From: Streptomyces sp. NBC_01408
GTDB lineage: Bacteria; Actinomycetota; Actinomycetes; Streptomycetales; Streptomycetaceae
Direction: 5' to 3'
Length of the DNA: 64,000 bases
Assembly: GCF_026340255.1 (NCBI RefSeq)
Contig: NZ_JAPEPJ010000001.1
Location: 310,001 to 374,000, forward strand
A program made the translations under genes and the position numbers. Positions 42,930-52,727 of this stretch are shown piece after piece; positions within the stretch are counted from its first letter, which is position 1, and each line of letters starts with the position of its first letter. The notes below the pieces were generated by a model. It did not search any database, had not been told where the DNA came from, and worked only from the letters and a program-made list of their open reading frames with translations.

Positions 42930-43077
42930 CAGCCCCGCCGGCGATTGAGGCGCGGGGTCCGGGGCGGCGCCCCAGGATCTTTGAGCCCAGCCGGCGATTG
43001 AGGCGGGGGCTGGGGGGGAGCCCCGATCCTTCAGCCCCGCCGGCGCTTGAGGCGCGGGTTCCGGGCCGGAGCCCCGG
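42930..43077. repeat. Three dispersed Streptomyces GC-rich repeats in tandem
   Basis: Copies at 42930-42974, 42987-43025 and 43032-43077 share CCGGCGATTGAGGCG or CCGGCGCTTGAGGCG followed by a GGGG...CCCC hairpin half. The rest of the 42804-43122 gap is C-rich low-complexity DNA with repeated CCAACCCCA motifs and no gene. The block lies between convergent genes. Confidence 0.8.
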
Positions 43078-43122
43078 CAGCGGCACGGCACCCGCGGGCA
43101 CGGCAGGGCCCCCGGCCAGGGA

Positions 43123-44994
43123 TCAGGCCGACAGCTCCTCCGCAAGCGCCTGCCGCAGCCGCGCCGCCCGCTCGGAGACCTCCGCCGGGCCCAGCTCCAT
43201 GGCCCGTACGCACCACTTCTGCCCCTCCGCCAGGTCCCCGTGCCGAGCGGCCAGCAGCCCCAGCCGCAGGGCCGCGCGCCCGTGGCCCGCCACCGCCGCC
43301 CGGGTCCACCACAGCGCCGCCTCGGGCTCGCTGCCCTCGCGGGCCAGCAGCAGCCCGAGGTTGAAGGCGCCGTTGCGGGACCCGGCCTCGGCCGCCTCCC
43401 GGTACCAGCGCGCGGCGACCGCCAGGTCACCCCGGGCCGCCGCCAGCATGCCGACCCGGACCTGCGCCCGCCGGTGACCCAGCTCGGCGGCCCGCTCGTA
43501 CCACTCCTCGCTCTCGGTCCGCGGGGCGCCGCCCGCCGGCTCACCCAGCGCCACCGGCTCCGCGGGCGGGGCCAGCGACTCCAGCAGCGAGGCCAGCCGG
43601 AACGCCGCCTCCGCGCTCCCGCCGCCCGCCGCGCACCGCAGGTGCCGTTCGGCGGCACGCTCCTCGCCGTCCCGCACCAGCGCGATGCCGACCTGGAGGG
43701 CCGCGTCCGTGTGGCCCGCCGACGCGGCACGCTCGTACCACTTCAGCGCCGTCCGGTCCTCGTCGCGGCTGGCGAAGAGGATGCCGAGGTTGAAGGCGGC
43801 GTCCACGCTGCCCGCCTCGGCCGCCTTGGAGAACCACGGTTCGGCGCCCGCCGCGTCGCCGCCCTGGAGCAGCAGGATGGCGAGCGCGTTGGCCGCCTCC
43901 CGGTGTCCGGCGTAGGCCGCGCGCCGGTACCACTGCTCGGCCTGTGCGGTCCGGTCCTGTGCGACGCACAGCAGAGCAAGGTTGTACGCCCCGTTCTGGT
44001 CGCCCGCGTCCATGGCCGTGCGGTACCAGCGCTCCGCGGTCTGGGTCTCCCCGCGGGCGGCGTGCAGCGCGCCCAGCGCGTTGGCCGCGTTGGCGTCGCC
44101 GTCCTGCGCGGCCCGGTGCCACCACGCGGCCGCGTTGTCCTCGTCCCCGGCGTCGCGCAGCAGGAAGCCCAGCGCGCACGCGGCACGGGCCTCCCCCTGC
44201 TTGGCGGAGGTCAGGTACCAGCGCCCGGCCTCCTTGAGCTCCCCGCGCGCCTCCAGCAGGGCGCCCAGGTGCAGCGCGGCCCGGCGGTGTCCGCGCGCGG
44301 CGGCCTGCCGGTACCACTGCTCGGCCTCGGTGGGGTCGCCCTTGCGCAGGTGCCGTGCCAGCCGGTACGCGGCCTCGCGGTGCCCCTGCTCGGCGGCGGC
44401 GCGGAACCACCGCTCGACACCCTTGTCACCCCGGTGTTCCAGCAGGTCGGCCAGCCCGTACGCACCCAGGGCGTGGCCGGATTCCGCCGCCTGGCGGAGC
44501 CAGTACTCGGCGGCGGGCTCGTCGCCCCGCTCGCGGAAGTGGCGGCCCAGGGCGTGCGCGGCCGGCGCGGATCCGGCGACGGCGGCGACCCGCCACCAGT
44601 CGGCGGCCTCCTCGGGGTAGCCCCGCTGGTGCAGCAGCACGCCGAGGTTGTTCGCGGCGGCACGGTCCCCTTCGCCGGTGGCTCCGCGCAGGTACGGCTC
44701 GGCCCCGGACAGGTCGCCGCGGCGCAGCAGCAGCGCCCCGAGCACGCTCATGGCACCCGGGTCGCCCTGGTCGGCGGCCACCCGGTGCCGGGCTTCCAGC
44801 TCGGCGTCGCTCGCCGCGTCGGTCTCGGCGAACATCTCCTCCGCACTGTGTTTGTCCAAGAACTCCGCATCGGTCAGCACGGTCTGCGCGTTGACAAGGG
44901 GAGCCGTGTCACCGGCTCCCGTACCCGGCTCCGACTCCGCCCTCACAAACCGCCCTGTCTCCAGCAGAGTTGACCTGTCCCCCATAAATCCCAT
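43123..44994 (-). CDS. Sel1/TPR-repeat protein (about 14 repeats)
   Basis: This 623-residue soluble protein consists, after about 70 residues, of roughly fourteen 36-residue Sel1-like repeats. Units end AGHREAA, AGSVDAAFNLG, DGDANAANALG and similar, with WYRRAA or WWHRAA in the second helix. Such solenoids act as protein-binding scaffolds. There is no signal peptide, catalytic motif or second domain. AGGTGA lies about 6 bases upstream of ATG 44994. A second ATG at 44985 is possible. The partner is unknown. Confidence 0.88.
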   Translation of the reverse strand: MGFMGDRSTLLETGRFVRAESEPGTGAGDTAPLVNAQTVLTDAEFLDKHSAEEMFAETDAASDAELEARHRVAADQGDPGAMSVLGALLLRRGDLSGAEPYLRGATGEGDRAAANNLGVLLHQRGYPEEAADWWRVAAVAGSAPAAHALGRHFRERGDEPAAEYWLRQAAESGHALGAYGLADLLEHRGDKGVERWFRAAAEQGHREAAYRLARHLRKGDPTEAEQWYRQAAARGHRRAALHLGALLEARGELKEAGRWYLTSAKQGEARAACALGFLLRDAGDEDNAAAWWHRAAQDGDANAANALGALHAARGETQTAERWYRTAMDAGDQNGAYNLALLCVAQDRTAQAEQWYRRAAYAGHREAANALAILLLQGGDAAGAEPWFSKAAEAGSVDAAFNLGILFASRDEDRTALKWYERAASAGHTDAALQVGIALVRDGEERAAERHLRCAAGGGSAEAAFRLASLLESLAPPAEPVALGEPAGGAPRTESEEWYERAAELGHRRAQVRVGMLAAARGDLAVAARWYREAAEAGSRNGAFNLGLLLAREGSEPEAALWWTRAAVAGHGRAALRLGLLAARHGDLAEGQKWCVRAMELGPAEVSERAARLRQALAEELSA

Positions 44995-45147
44995 CGTCGC
45001 ATCACCTGCTACCCGCGTACACCTGGTATGTCGCAGCCAGTGAGGTCACTACAGCGTTTTGTCGACATGCCCACAGAGAGATAAGTCAAACACGCTCCCG
45101 CCCCAACTCACCCTTCCCAGCTACCGTGTGTCCGCTCCGGACATGAC

Positions 45148-45178
45148 GAAGGCCCGGATCCCATGGATCCGGGCCTTC
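45148..45178 (-). terminator. Terminator after tRNA-fMet copy 2
   Basis: GAAGGCCCGGATCC and GGATCCGGGCCTTC pair around CAT, eight bases beyond the tRNA 3' end. The core stem is the same as after copy 1. Confidence 0.85.
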
Positions 45179-45186
45179 ATCTTCAG

Positions 45187-45260
45187 TAGCGGGGACAGGA
45201 TTTGAACCTGCGACCTCTGGGTTATGAGCCCAGCGAGCTACCGAGCTGCTCCACCCCGCG
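45187..45260 (-). tRNA. Initiator tRNA-Met (CAT), copy 2
   Basis: This 74-nt gene is identical to copy 1 at 40888-40961, with anticodon CAT at 45226-45224. The same G:C-rich anticodon stem and mismatched acceptor end mark the initiator. The two copies are direct repeats 4.3 kb apart. Confidence 0.96.
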
Positions 45261-45321
45261 TCGGTGAAACCACAGTATCACGATGCGGGAGGGAGCTTTT
45301 ACCCCTTGCGGGGCCGGGCGG

Positions 45322-48213
45322 CTAGCCGCCCGGATTGGGTGCCGTCAGCTTCGCCTCCGCGTCGACCGCCCGCTTCAGCGCCGCCTTGATCTCTTCCTGC
45401 GCCTTGCCGAAGGCCGCCCAGTCTCCGGCCTGCCGGGCCTTCTCGGCGTCCTCGACGGCCTTCTGCGCGTCGGCGAGCGCCGCCTTGACCGTCGGGTTCG
45501 TGCTGGCCGGCGGCGGCGTGGTGGTGCCCTCGCCCGGCGGGGTCGTGGGCGGGGTGGTGCTCGGCGCCTCGGCCCCGAAGACCACGTTCAGCGCCTTCTC
45601 CAGGGTGTCCTCGAAGGCGGTCTGCTCCCCGTAGGTCACCAGAACCTTCTTGAGCAACGGGTACTTCAGCCCGCCACCGCGCACGTACACCGGCTCGACG
45701 TAGAGCATGCCCTTGTCGAGCGGGACCGCGAGCAGGTTGCCGTACTCCACCTGCGAGTCGCCCCGGCTCAGGATGTTGATCTCAGTGGCGATCTCCGGCT
45801 TGGAGTTGAACCGGGACTGCACCAGCTTGGGTCCGTCCACCGGGTTGGTGGTGGGCAGCTTCAGCAATCTGATCTTGCCGTAGTCGGGCGTGCCGGGGTC
45901 GGCGTTCACCTGCATGAAGGCGCTGAGGTTGTCCCGGCCGTTCGGGGTGAGCGTGGTGGTGAGCGAGAAGGCCTGGTTCGGCTCCTTCTGACCCGGCATC
46001 TTCAGGGAGAGGTAGTACGGCGGGACCGCGTTCCCCTCCTTGTTCGTCGGGTCGTCCGGCACCGCCCAGACCTCGCTGCCGCTGAGGAAGGTCTGCGGGT
46101 CGGTGACGTGGTAGCGGGTCAGGAGCTCGCGCTGCACCTTGAACAGGTCCTGCGGGTAGCGCAGGTGGTCCATCAGCGCCTGCGGGATCTCCTTCCGGGC
46201 CTCGACCGTGCCGGGGAAGGCCTTCATCCAGGTCTTGAGCACCGGGTCCTGGGTGTCCCACTGGTACAGCTTCACCGTGCCGTCGTAGGCGTCGACGGTG
46301 GCCTTCACGGAGTTCCGGATGTAGTTGACCTGGTTCTCCTGCGCGACGACCGCGCGCTGGGAGTTGGTCAGCGAGTCCGCCGTGGTGTCCCCGAGCGTCG
46401 TACGGGAGGCATAGGGGTAGCCGTTGCTGGTGGTGTAGGCGTCCACGATCCACTGGATCCGGCCGTTGATCACCGCCGGGTAGGCGGCGCCGTCGATGGT
46501 CAGCCAGGGGGCGACCGCCTCGACCCGCTCCTTGGGCGTCCGGTTGTAGAGGATCTTGGAACCCTCGCCGATGGCGCCCGAGTAGAGGATCTGCGGCTCG
46601 CTGAAGGCGAGGGCGTAGGCGGCCCTGTTGACCGGGTTCCCGAGGCTCACACCGCTGTCGCCCTGGTAGGTGGTCTCCTTCTCGCCCTTGTCGTCGGCGT
46701 AGTCGAGCTCCTTCTGCGGGCCCCCGACGATCGAGTACTGCTTGGTCTGCTCGCCGTAGTAGATCCGCTGCTCGTACTTTCCGAGGTCACCGGTGGAGGG
46801 CAGGCCCGACTCGGTGAAGACGGGGGTGCCGTTCGGGGCGACCTCGGTGCCCTTGGCGGCAACCGCGCCGAAACCATGGGTGTAGCGGAAGTGGTCGTTG
46901 ATCCAGTTGTTCTTCGGGATGCCCGCGAGGTTGAGTTCGCGGAGGCCGATGACCGTGTCCTGGCCCTTGTACCGGTCCACCGCAAGGGTGGACGGGAAGC
47001 CGTAGTAGCCCCGGTTCTGCTGGAGCTGCTGGAAGGCCGGGGAGACGATGTTCGGGTCGAGCAGCCGGACACTGGCCGTGGTGTTGGCGTCCTGGCGGAG
47101 CTTGTTCTTGTCCGCCTTGGGGTCCGGGATGCCCGCGTAGTCGCTGACCTCGGTCTTGTCGATGCCGTACGCGTCACGCGTCGCCGCGATGTTCTTCTGG
47201 ACGTACGGCGATTCCTTGGCCTGCTCGTTCGGCTGGACCTGGAACTTCTGCACGATCGCCGGGTACAGCCCGCCGATCAGGATCGCCGAGAGCACCATCA
47301 GGCCGAAGCCGATCACCGGCAGCTGCCAGGTGCGGCGCCACAGCGTCGCGAAGAACAGCACGGCGCAGATGGCGGCGATCGCGACGAGGATCGTCTTGGC
47401 CGGCAGGTACGCGTTCGCGTCGACGTAGCGCAGGCCGGTCCAGTTGTCCGCCGCCTTGAAGTCGCTGGACTTCACGGCGAGGCCGTAGCGGTCGAGCCAG
47501 TACGCGATCGCCTTGAGCGTGACGAAGAGGCCGAGCAGCACCGACAGGTGTCCGGTCGCGGCGGCGGTGGCCCGGGCGCCCGGGCTGGTCACGCGCAGTC
47601 CGCCGTACAGGTAGTGCACGACGGCGGCGGCGATCACCGAGAGCACGACCGCGGCGAAGCCGAAGCCGAGCAGGAAGCGGTACCAGGGGAGGTTGAAGGC
47701 GTAGAAGGAAACGTCCAGGTTGAACTGGGGGTCCTTCTGCCCGAAGGGCACCCCGTTGACCCACATCAGCCAGGTCTTCCACTGGCCGGCCGCCGAGGCG
47801 CCCGCGATCAGGCCCACGAGCACGGAGATGCCCAGGAGCAGCCACTTCTTGTAAGGGGCGATGCTCATCCGGTAGCGGTCGAGGCTCTGCTGCTCCATCG
47901 ACATCGCGCTGAGCGGCGGCCGCAGCCGGTACGCCAGCCAGATGTTCAGCCCGACGGCACCGGCCATCAGCAGACCGAAGACGGCGAACAGGCCGATCTT
48001 GGTCCACAGCGTGGTGGTGAAGACGGAGGAGTAATTCACGGAACGGAACCAGAGCCAGTCCGTCCAGAACCCCGCGAACATGATGAAAAGCATGGCCAGG
48101 ACGGCCAGTACGCCCAAGGTCATGAGGAGAGTGCGGGCTCGCCGGGACGGGCGGCCGACTCTCATCCGTGGCCCGGAAGGGCCTCCGCCGCGGTCCGGCA
48201 TCTGGAAAGCCAA
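45322..48213 (-). CDS. UPF0182 family integral membrane protein
   Basis: This protein of about 963 residues has seven transmembrane helices in the first 350 residues and a large outer domain after them ([20 protein letters not shown] and [17 protein letters not shown] are typical UPF0182 blocks). The C-terminus has a Thr/Pro linker ([17 protein letters not shown]) and a short helical domain rich in Ala and Lys. The start is probably TTG at 48213 with GAGGTG 6 bases upstream; ATG at 48201 is the alternative. It is the homologue of M. tuberculosis Rv3193c; its function is unknown. It is divergent from the PPA1309 gene. Confidence 0.87.
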   Translation of the reverse strand: MAFQMPDRGGGPSGPRMRVGRPSRRARTLLMTLGVLAVLAMLFIMFAGFWTDWLWFRSVNYSSVFTTTLWTKIGLFAVFGLLMAGAVGLNIWLAYRLRPPLSAMSMEQQSLDRYRMSIAPYKKWLLLGISVLVGLIAGASAAGQWKTWLMWVNGVPFGQKDPQFNLDVSFYAFNLPWYRFLLGFGFAAVVLSVIAAAVVHYLYGGLRVTSPGARATAAATGHLSVLLGLFVTLKAIAYWLDRYGLAVKSSDFKAADNWTGLRYVDANAYLPAKTILVAIAAICAVLFFATLWRRTWQLPVIGFGLMVLSAILIGGLYPAIVQKFQVQPNEQAKESPYVQKNIAATRDAYGIDKTEVSDYAGIPDPKADKNKLRQDANTTASVRLLDPNIVSPAFQQLQQNRGYYGFPSTLAVDRYKGQDTVIGLRELNLAGIPKNNWINDHFRYTHGFGAVAAKGTEVAPNGTPVFTESGLPSTGDLGKYEQRIYYGEQTKQYSIVGGPQKELDYADDKGEKETTYQGDSGVSLGNPVNRAAYALAFSEPQILYSGAIGEGSKILYNRTPKERVEAVAPWLTIDGAAYPAVINGRIQWIVDAYTTSNGYPYASRTTLGDTTADSLTNSQRAVVAQENQVNYIRNSVKATVDAYDGTVKLYQWDTQDPVLKTWMKAFPGTVEARKEIPQALMDHLRYPQDLFKVQRELLTRYHVTDPQTFLSGSEVWAVPDDPTNKEGNAVPPYYLSLKMPGQKEPNQAFSLTTTLTPNGRDNLSAFMQVNADPGTPDYGKIRLLKLPTTNPVDGPKLVQSRFNSKPEIATEINILSRGDSQVEYGNLLAVPLDKGMLYVEPVYVRGGGLKYPLLKKVLVTYGEQTAFEDTLEKALNVVFGAEAPSTTPPTTPPGEGTTTPPPASTNPTVKAALADAQKAVEDAEKARQAGDWAAFGKAQEEIKAALKRAVDAEAKLTAPNPGG

Positions 48214-48332
48214 GGTGCGCACCTCGAAAGTCGCTGAGTCTGGTAATGAACGGGGCCCCCGATCGTAGAGCCCACTCATGCAACTTACGGAGGCTTTAGT
48301 CAGTTCCCGGTATCCGGCGGAAAGGAGGCAGG

Positions 48333-48929
48333 ATGTTGCCCATGTCCAACCTTTCACCTTCCCCCACGCCGCCCGATAAGCCGACTCCGTCGGCGGGGCC
48401 GATGGCGGCCAGCCCGCTGACCCGTGCCTGTCTCGAGATCGACGAGTACGCGGCCGGCCTCGGCTGGGACAAGCCCGCCCGGCTGTTCGCCCTCGTCGAC
48501 ACCGCCCGGCTCAAGAAGCAGGAGCCTCGGCTGGCCGGCCAGCTCGGCCTCGACCAGGACGACGCCGGCAAGTCCTCCCTCACCCCGATCGAGCAGGACG
48601 AGGTCCCGGCCGGGACCCCGCTCGACAAGTTCCTGGGCACCATCGCCTGGCCCGACGCGGTCGTCGGCTGCGCGCTGACGGTGGAGCGGCTGATGCTGCC
48701 GCCGTCGGCGGAGGCCTCCGTACCGGAGGGGCTGAACGACAAGCAGCTGGCGAAGTGGGTCGCCGGGCACCCCGAGCGGCAGGAGGTCCGCATCACGGTG
48801 GCCGTGCTGCGCGACGGGTCGCGCGAGTCGGCCGTACGGCTGCGCGAGAAGGACTCCTCGACCGAGGTCCTCACCGGCGGGGGCCTGGTGCCCGGGCTGG
48901 CGGAGGCGCTGGCCGCGACCTTCTCGTAG
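48333..48929 (+). CDS. PPA1309 family protein
   Basis: This 198-residue soluble protein matches the actinobacterial PPA1309 family ([20 protein letters not shown] at about residue 30, and [19 protein letters not shown] in the middle). It has no known function or catalytic motif. GGAGG at 48324-48328 is 4 bases before ATG 48333; ATG 48342 is an alternative. It is divergent from UPF0182 and convergent with the PDZ protease gene. Confidence 0.85.
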   Translation: MLPMSNLSPSPTPPDKPTPSAGPMAASPLTRACLEIDEYAAGLGWDKPARLFALVDTARLKKQEPRLAGQLGLDQDDAGKSSLTPIEQDEVPAGTPLDKFLGTIAWPDAVVGCALTVERLMLPPSAEASVPEGLNDKQLAKWVAGHPERQEVRITVAVLRDGSRESAVRLREKDSSTEVLTGGGLVPGLAEALAATFS

Positions 48930-48994
48930 GCCGGAGGGGTACGTCGGCCGGAGGGGTACGTCGGCCGGGGCCGGACGCGGCCGGGGCGGACCGG

Positions 48995-50083
48995 TCAGGG
49001 CTTGCCGCACTGCGGCAGCCCGGCCTTGTCCCCCTTGCTGATCTTCTCCAGGGCCTTCGTGGCGTCGTCCATGGTGGCGACCTTCACCAGGGTCAGCCCC
49101 TCGGGCACGTCGGAGGCCGCGGCCGCGCAGTTCTCGGCGGGCGTCAGGAAGTACTCGGCGCCGGCCTGGCGGGCGCCGATGGTCTTCATCTGGATGCCGC
49201 CGATCGGGCCGACCTTGCCCTTGTCGTCGATGGTGCCGGTACCGGCGACGAACTTGCCGCCGGTCAGGTCCTCCGGGGTGAGCTTGTCGACGATGCCGAG
49301 GGCGAACATCAGGCCGGCGCTGGGCCCGCCGACGTCCGCGAGCTTGATGTCGATCGTGAACGGGAAGGTGTGGTCGGTTCCGGCCCGGATCCCGACGATG
49401 GCGTGACCGTCGTCCTCCGCCTTGCCCGCGGTGATGGTGACCTTGGCGGAGCCGGTGGGCTCGCGCTGGGCCTTGGCCGCCTCGGCCGCCTCCGCGGCGG
49501 GAATGACGGTGAACTCGACCGGCTCGCCGGGCTTGTGCTTGGTGACGAGCTTCGCCACGTCCTCGGGGGCGGTGACGGGAGCGCCGTCCACGGCCTGGAC
49601 GACGTCACCGGCGTGCAGCTTGCCGTCGGCGGGGCTGGCCTTGACCACGGAGGAGACGATCACGCGCGCGGTGACCGGGATGCCGAGCTGCCGCAGGGCC
49701 GCCACCTTGGCGCTCTGCTGCGACTGGCTGAACTCCTCGGCGTTCTCCTGCGTCGACTGCTCTTCCGTCTTGCCGTCCGGGTAGAGGTTCTCGTGCGGCA
49801 CGACGATGTTGTCGCCCGCCAGCCACCCGTAGACCGCTTCCAGCAGGTTCATGTCGTAGTCCGCGCCGGTGACGCGGACCGTCGTCATGTTGAGGTGACC
49901 GCTGGTCGGGTACGTCTTGCGCCCCGCGATGTTGAGGACGGGCTCGCCGTGCGAATCACCGAGCGTGTTCACGGTCGGGCCCGGGCTCATCTCGGCGTAC
50001 GGGACCTTCAGGAACACCCCTGCGCAGAGCAGCGCGAACAGCATGAGGGTGGAGGCGAGCATCGTCGCAGTGCGGCGTGGCAT
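48995..50083 (-). CDS. PDZ-domain Lon-like membrane protease (YlbL family)
   Basis: This 362-residue protein has one N-terminal transmembrane helix (TLMLFALLCAGVFLKVPYAE), a PDZ domain in the middle (SPADGKLHAGDVVQAVDGAP) and a Lon-type protease domain. The catalytic Ser is in VGGPSAGLMFALG and the Lys in GIQMKTIGARQAGA. ATG at 50083 places the helix right after a short basic start. It faces outward and would degrade or process secreted or membrane proteins. It corresponds to M. tuberculosis Rv3194c, which also sits by a UPF0182 gene. Confidence 0.9.
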   Translation of the reverse strand: MPRRTATMLASTLMLFALLCAGVFLKVPYAEMSPGPTVNTLGDSHGEPVLNIAGRKTYPTSGHLNMTTVRVTGADYDMNLLEAVYGWLAGDNIVVPHENLYPDGKTEEQSTQENAEEFSQSQQSAKVAALRQLGIPVTARVIVSSVVKASPADGKLHAGDVVQAVDGAPVTAPEDVAKLVTKHKPGEPVEFTVIPAAEAAEAAKAQREPTGSAKVTITAGKAEDDGHAIVGIRAGTDHTFPFTIDIKLADVGGPSAGLMFALGIVDKLTPEDLTGGKFVAGTGTIDDKGKVGPIGGIQMKTIGARQAGAEYFLTPAENCAAAASDVPEGLTLVKVATMDDATKALEKISKGDKAGLPQCGKP

Positions 50084-50196
50084 GGATCCGACAGTACGGG
50101 ACGGCCCTGGCGGGCGGCCCCTGGGGCCGGTCCGTACGGGGCCGTGCGCGGAAGTCTCAGTACCCCCGCCGACCGGGGGGAGCCTCACGGGACGCG

Positions 50197-50394
50197 TCAG
50201 ACGGCGTCGGAACCGGAGTGGGCCTCTGCCTTCGCCCTGCCCTGGTCGGACCTGCCCATGGCTTCACGGAACCTTGCGTAGCCCGCGAGCTCGGATATGT
50301 CGCCTTGAGTGCGGTCGCGTGCCGCCCAGCTGCCCCATATCGCCGCTCCGATCGCGGCGAACAGCGGAATCAGCAACCACGCCAGTGACGCCAT
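50197..50394 (-). CDS. Small membrane protein (65 residues)
   Basis: This protein has one N-terminal helix (LAWLLIPLFAAIGAAIWGSW) and a charged cytosolic tail (YARFREAMGRSDQGRAKAEA). GGGAGG lies about 7 bases before the ATG, a good start. The pattern MASLAWLLIP is common in Streptomyces small membrane proteins of unknown function. It sits between moaE and the PDZ protease gene on the same strand. Confidence 0.75.
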   Translation of the reverse strand: MASLAWLLIPLFAAIGAAIWGSWAARDRTQGDISELAGYARFREAMGRSDQGRAKAEAHSGSDAV

Positions 50395-50494
50395 GGGCGT
50401 GCCTCCCTGCCCCGAAAGTACGTGTCGTTGGTGGCTTCAACGCTCGTGCCCGGAGGGGGGTTACGCAAATCGAGGGCGTGTTGCGCGGCCGAAC

Positions 50495-50534
50495 GGGTGC
50501 GAGGCTACCCCCCTCCGGGGGCCACCTCGCACCC
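50495..50534 (-). terminator. Hairpin terminator after moaE
   Basis: GGGTGCGAGG and CCTCGCACCC form an outer stem with an inner CCCCC/GGGGG stem, directly beyond the moaE stop. Confidence 0.82.
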
Positions 50535-50540
50535 GGGGGT

Positions 50541-51002
50541 TCAGCAGGCGCCGACCCACTCCTCGGTACCGTCCGCGAAGGTCTGGTGCTTCCAGATCGG
50601 GACCTCGTGCTTCAGGTCGTCGATCAGCATCCGGCAGGCCTCGAAGGCCTCGCCGCGGTGCGGGCAGGAGACGGCGACGACGACGGCCAGGTCGCCCACG
50701 GCCAGGTCGCCCACGCGGTGCACGGCCGCCAGGGCGCGGACCGGGTACTTGGCCACGACCCGGTCGGCGATCCGCCGCATCTCGGCCTCGGCCGTCGGGT
50801 GGCAGGAGTAGCCGAGCGAGTCGACGTCCGCCCCGCTGTCGTGGTCGCGCACCGTGCCGACGAAGAGCGTCGTACCGCCCGCCGCGTCGTCGCCGACGGC
50901 CTGGAAGACCTCGTCGATCGAGAGCGGGGTCTCACGGATCGCGAGCAGCCGGATCGGGTCCTGCGCGGCCTGCTCGCCGGGGTGATCGAAGTTCGGTGCC
51001 AT
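50541..51002 (-). CDS. moaE: Molybdopterin synthase catalytic subunit MoaE
   Basis: This 153-residue enzyme transfers sulfur to precursor Z in molybdenum cofactor synthesis. The signature GTVRDHDSGADVDSLGYSCH is near residue 50, and the catalytic Lys region is LKHEVPIWKHQTFADG near the end. The partner sulfur carrier MoaD is not nearby. It is monocistronic with its own terminator. Confidence 0.93.
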   Translation of the reverse strand: MAPNFDHPGEQAAQDPIRLLAIRETPLSIDEVFQAVGDDAAGGTTLFVGTVRDHDSGADVDSLGYSCHPTAEAEMRRIADRVVAKYPVRALAAVHRVGDLAVGDLAVVVAVSCPHRGEAFEACRMLIDDLKHEVPIWKHQTFADGTEEWVGAC

Positions 51003-51135
51003 GCCTTCATCGTGCCCTAGCCGCTGACATGGCGAAATAGCTGAATCACCCGTCCCAGGTCACCCGCTCTGGGAGCCTCCTACAGGACCCGGGCCCGGCC
51101 CCGCCCCAACCTCCGGCCTCACCGCGGTCGAGGCG

Positions 51136-51298
51136 CCCTCCATCCTCGCCGGCGGTCGAGGCACGGGGTCCGCCCTCCAGCCTCGTCGGCGGTCGAGGCA
51201 CGGGGTCCGCCCTCCAGCCTCGCCGGCGTTTGAGGCGCGGGGTCCGACCTCCAGCCTCGCCGGCGTTTGAGGCGCGGGGTCCGGGGCGGAGCCCCGGA
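51136..51298. repeat. 37-bp tandem array of the dispersed repeat's 5' half
   Basis: Four 37-bp units at 51136-51172, 51173-51209, 51210-51246 and 51247-51283 share CCTCCAGCCTCGCCGGCG and GAGGCRCGGGGTCCG, and a degenerate fifth unit lies just before. Only the last is followed by the usual GGGCGGAGCCCCGG hairpin half. The 51003-51356 gap contains nothing else recognisable. Confidence 0.88.
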
Positions 51299-51356
51299 AG
51301 GCCCGGGCGCAGCCGGGGGCCGCTTGCGCCACGGCGTCGCGGCACCACCGGCCCGG

Positions 51357-52535
51357 TCAGATGCCGCGGCGCCGGCGGGCCCGCCGGACCGCGGCGGCCG
51401 CGCCCAGCAGCGCCACCGTCGCACCCGCCGCACCCGCGGCCGTGGCGGCGTCCTTGCGGCCCAGCCGGCGGCCCGCGACCGTGTGGCGGCCCGCGACCTC
51501 CTGGAGGAGCTCGGCCAGCACCTCCTCGTTGGTCCAGCGGGGCCGCCAGCCCGCCGCGTGCAGCCCGCTGACGCTGACCACCCAGGGGTGCATCGTGTAC
51601 GCCAGGTCCCCGGCCGGGGACGGCGTCAGGCCGATCCGGTGCAGCCGGGCCGCCGCGCCCAGCGCGACCGCCGAGGGGAGCTCCATGCGGCGGATGCCGC
51701 TCAGCTCCTCGACCTCCTCCTGCTCCAGCCAGCCCTCGCAGCCCACGGCCAGCTCGCCCTCGACCTTCTCCAGCGCCGCGTACTCCAGGGCGCTGACGAG
51801 GTCCTCCACGTGGCAGAACTGCCAGGTGGGCCGGGATCCGGCCACGACCAGCAGGCGCGGGGACTCGAAGTAGCGGGTCAGTGCGGTGTCCGTGCCGCCG
51901 ACGAGGACCGCCGGGCGGACGACCGTCACGTTCAGGCCGGGGTGCGCGCGGGGGGCCCGGCGTCCCAGCCGTTCGATCTCCAGCAGGTCGCCGACGCCGG
52001 TGGCCTCGGCAGTGGCCCGCAGCTCGGAGTCCTCCGACAGCGGGATGTCGTTGTCCGGCAGCGCCCCGTAGACCATCGCCGAGGTGCACAGCACGACGCG
52101 GTGCACCCCGGCCGCCGCGGCGGCCGTCAACACGGTCTGGGTGCCGCGCACGTTGTACGCCGTACGGGCCGCCGGGTCGGTCTCCAGGTCGAGGTCCAGC
52201 GCCAGGTGGACCACCACGTCCGCGCCGCGCAGCTTCTCGGCGATCGCGGGGTCCCGTACGTCCAGCACGTGCCACTGCGCGGCCGCGCAGTCCCCGCGCC
52301 GCTCGTCGATGGCCACGACCTGCTTGACCTCGTCGGAGGCGGCCAGGCGGCTCACCAGGGCGGCGCCGACACCCGACGCGGCGCCGGTCACGGCGATCAC
52401 GGGGCCCCGCACCGCGGAGTTTCGCGGCTGGCGAACGCCACCGGCGCTGTCGCCCTGGTTTTCGGCGTCGTACGCCGCGCGGCTGTGCTTTTCCGAGCTG
52501 TGCTTGCCCAAAGCGTGCGGATCCGGGGAACTCAC
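51357..52535 (-). CDS. NAD-dependent epimerase/dehydratase family protein
   Basis: This 392-residue extended SDR protein has the Rossmann motif VTGAASGVGAALVSRL near residue 50 and ALDLDLETDPAARTAYNVRG as the next conserved loop. It ends with a hydrophobic helix (TAAGAAGATVALLGAAAAVR) and RRARRRRGI, so it is probably membrane-anchored. Catalytic TSAMVYG resembles the SDR Ser-Tyr site, but the classic YxxxK lysine is not evident. GTG at 52535 has GGAGA 6 bases upstream. It is divergent from the DUF2342 gene. Substrate is unknown. Confidence 0.85.
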   Translation of the reverse strand: MSSPDPHALGKHSSEKHSRAAYDAENQGDSAGGVRQPRNSAVRGPVIAVTGAASGVGAALVSRLAASDEVKQVVAIDERRGDCAAAQWHVLDVRDPAIAEKLRGADVVVHLALDLDLETDPAARTAYNVRGTQTVLTAAAAAGVHRVVLCTSAMVYGALPDNDIPLSEDSELRATAEATGVGDLLEIERLGRRAPRAHPGLNVTVVRPAVLVGGTDTALTRYFESPRLLVVAGSRPTWQFCHVEDLVSALEYAALEKVEGELAVGCEGWLEQEEVEELSGIRRMELPSAVALGAAARLHRIGLTPSPAGDLAYTMHPWVVSVSGLHAAGWRPRWTNEEVLAELLQEVAGRHTVAGRRLGRKDAATAAGAAGATVALLGAAAAVRRARRRRGI

Positions 52536-52727
52536 CAGGCGTCTCCAGCGGTTGTCTTCAGTAGGGACGCGCCGTGACGCGTACCCACCAGGTGATGTCC
52601 ATCCTGCCGCAGCCCAGGAGTCGGCGGAGCACCGAGCCCGGAAGCGGGTCTGGTGTCTACGCTGGGTGGTGTTGTCGGACCATTGCCCGTCGGCACCCGC
52701 CGGCGGCCCTACGAGCCGAGGAAACCC

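Noticed and set aside
40888..45260. Integrative element between the two tRNA genes
   Set aside because: No integrase, excisionase or replication gene lies between them, and the copies are whole tRNA genes, not partial att repeats.
45283..48237. A 984-codon open frame opposite the UPF0182 gene, and similar long frames opposite cstA, the Sel1 gene and the HD genes
   Set aside because: They are typical GC-skew shadows: amino acid content is mostly Arg, Gly, Ala, Pro, His, Val, with no domains, and the real gene on the other strand has clear homology.
51136..51298. CRISPR array
   Set aside because: Units are contiguous 37-bp repeats with no unique spacers and no cas genes nearby.
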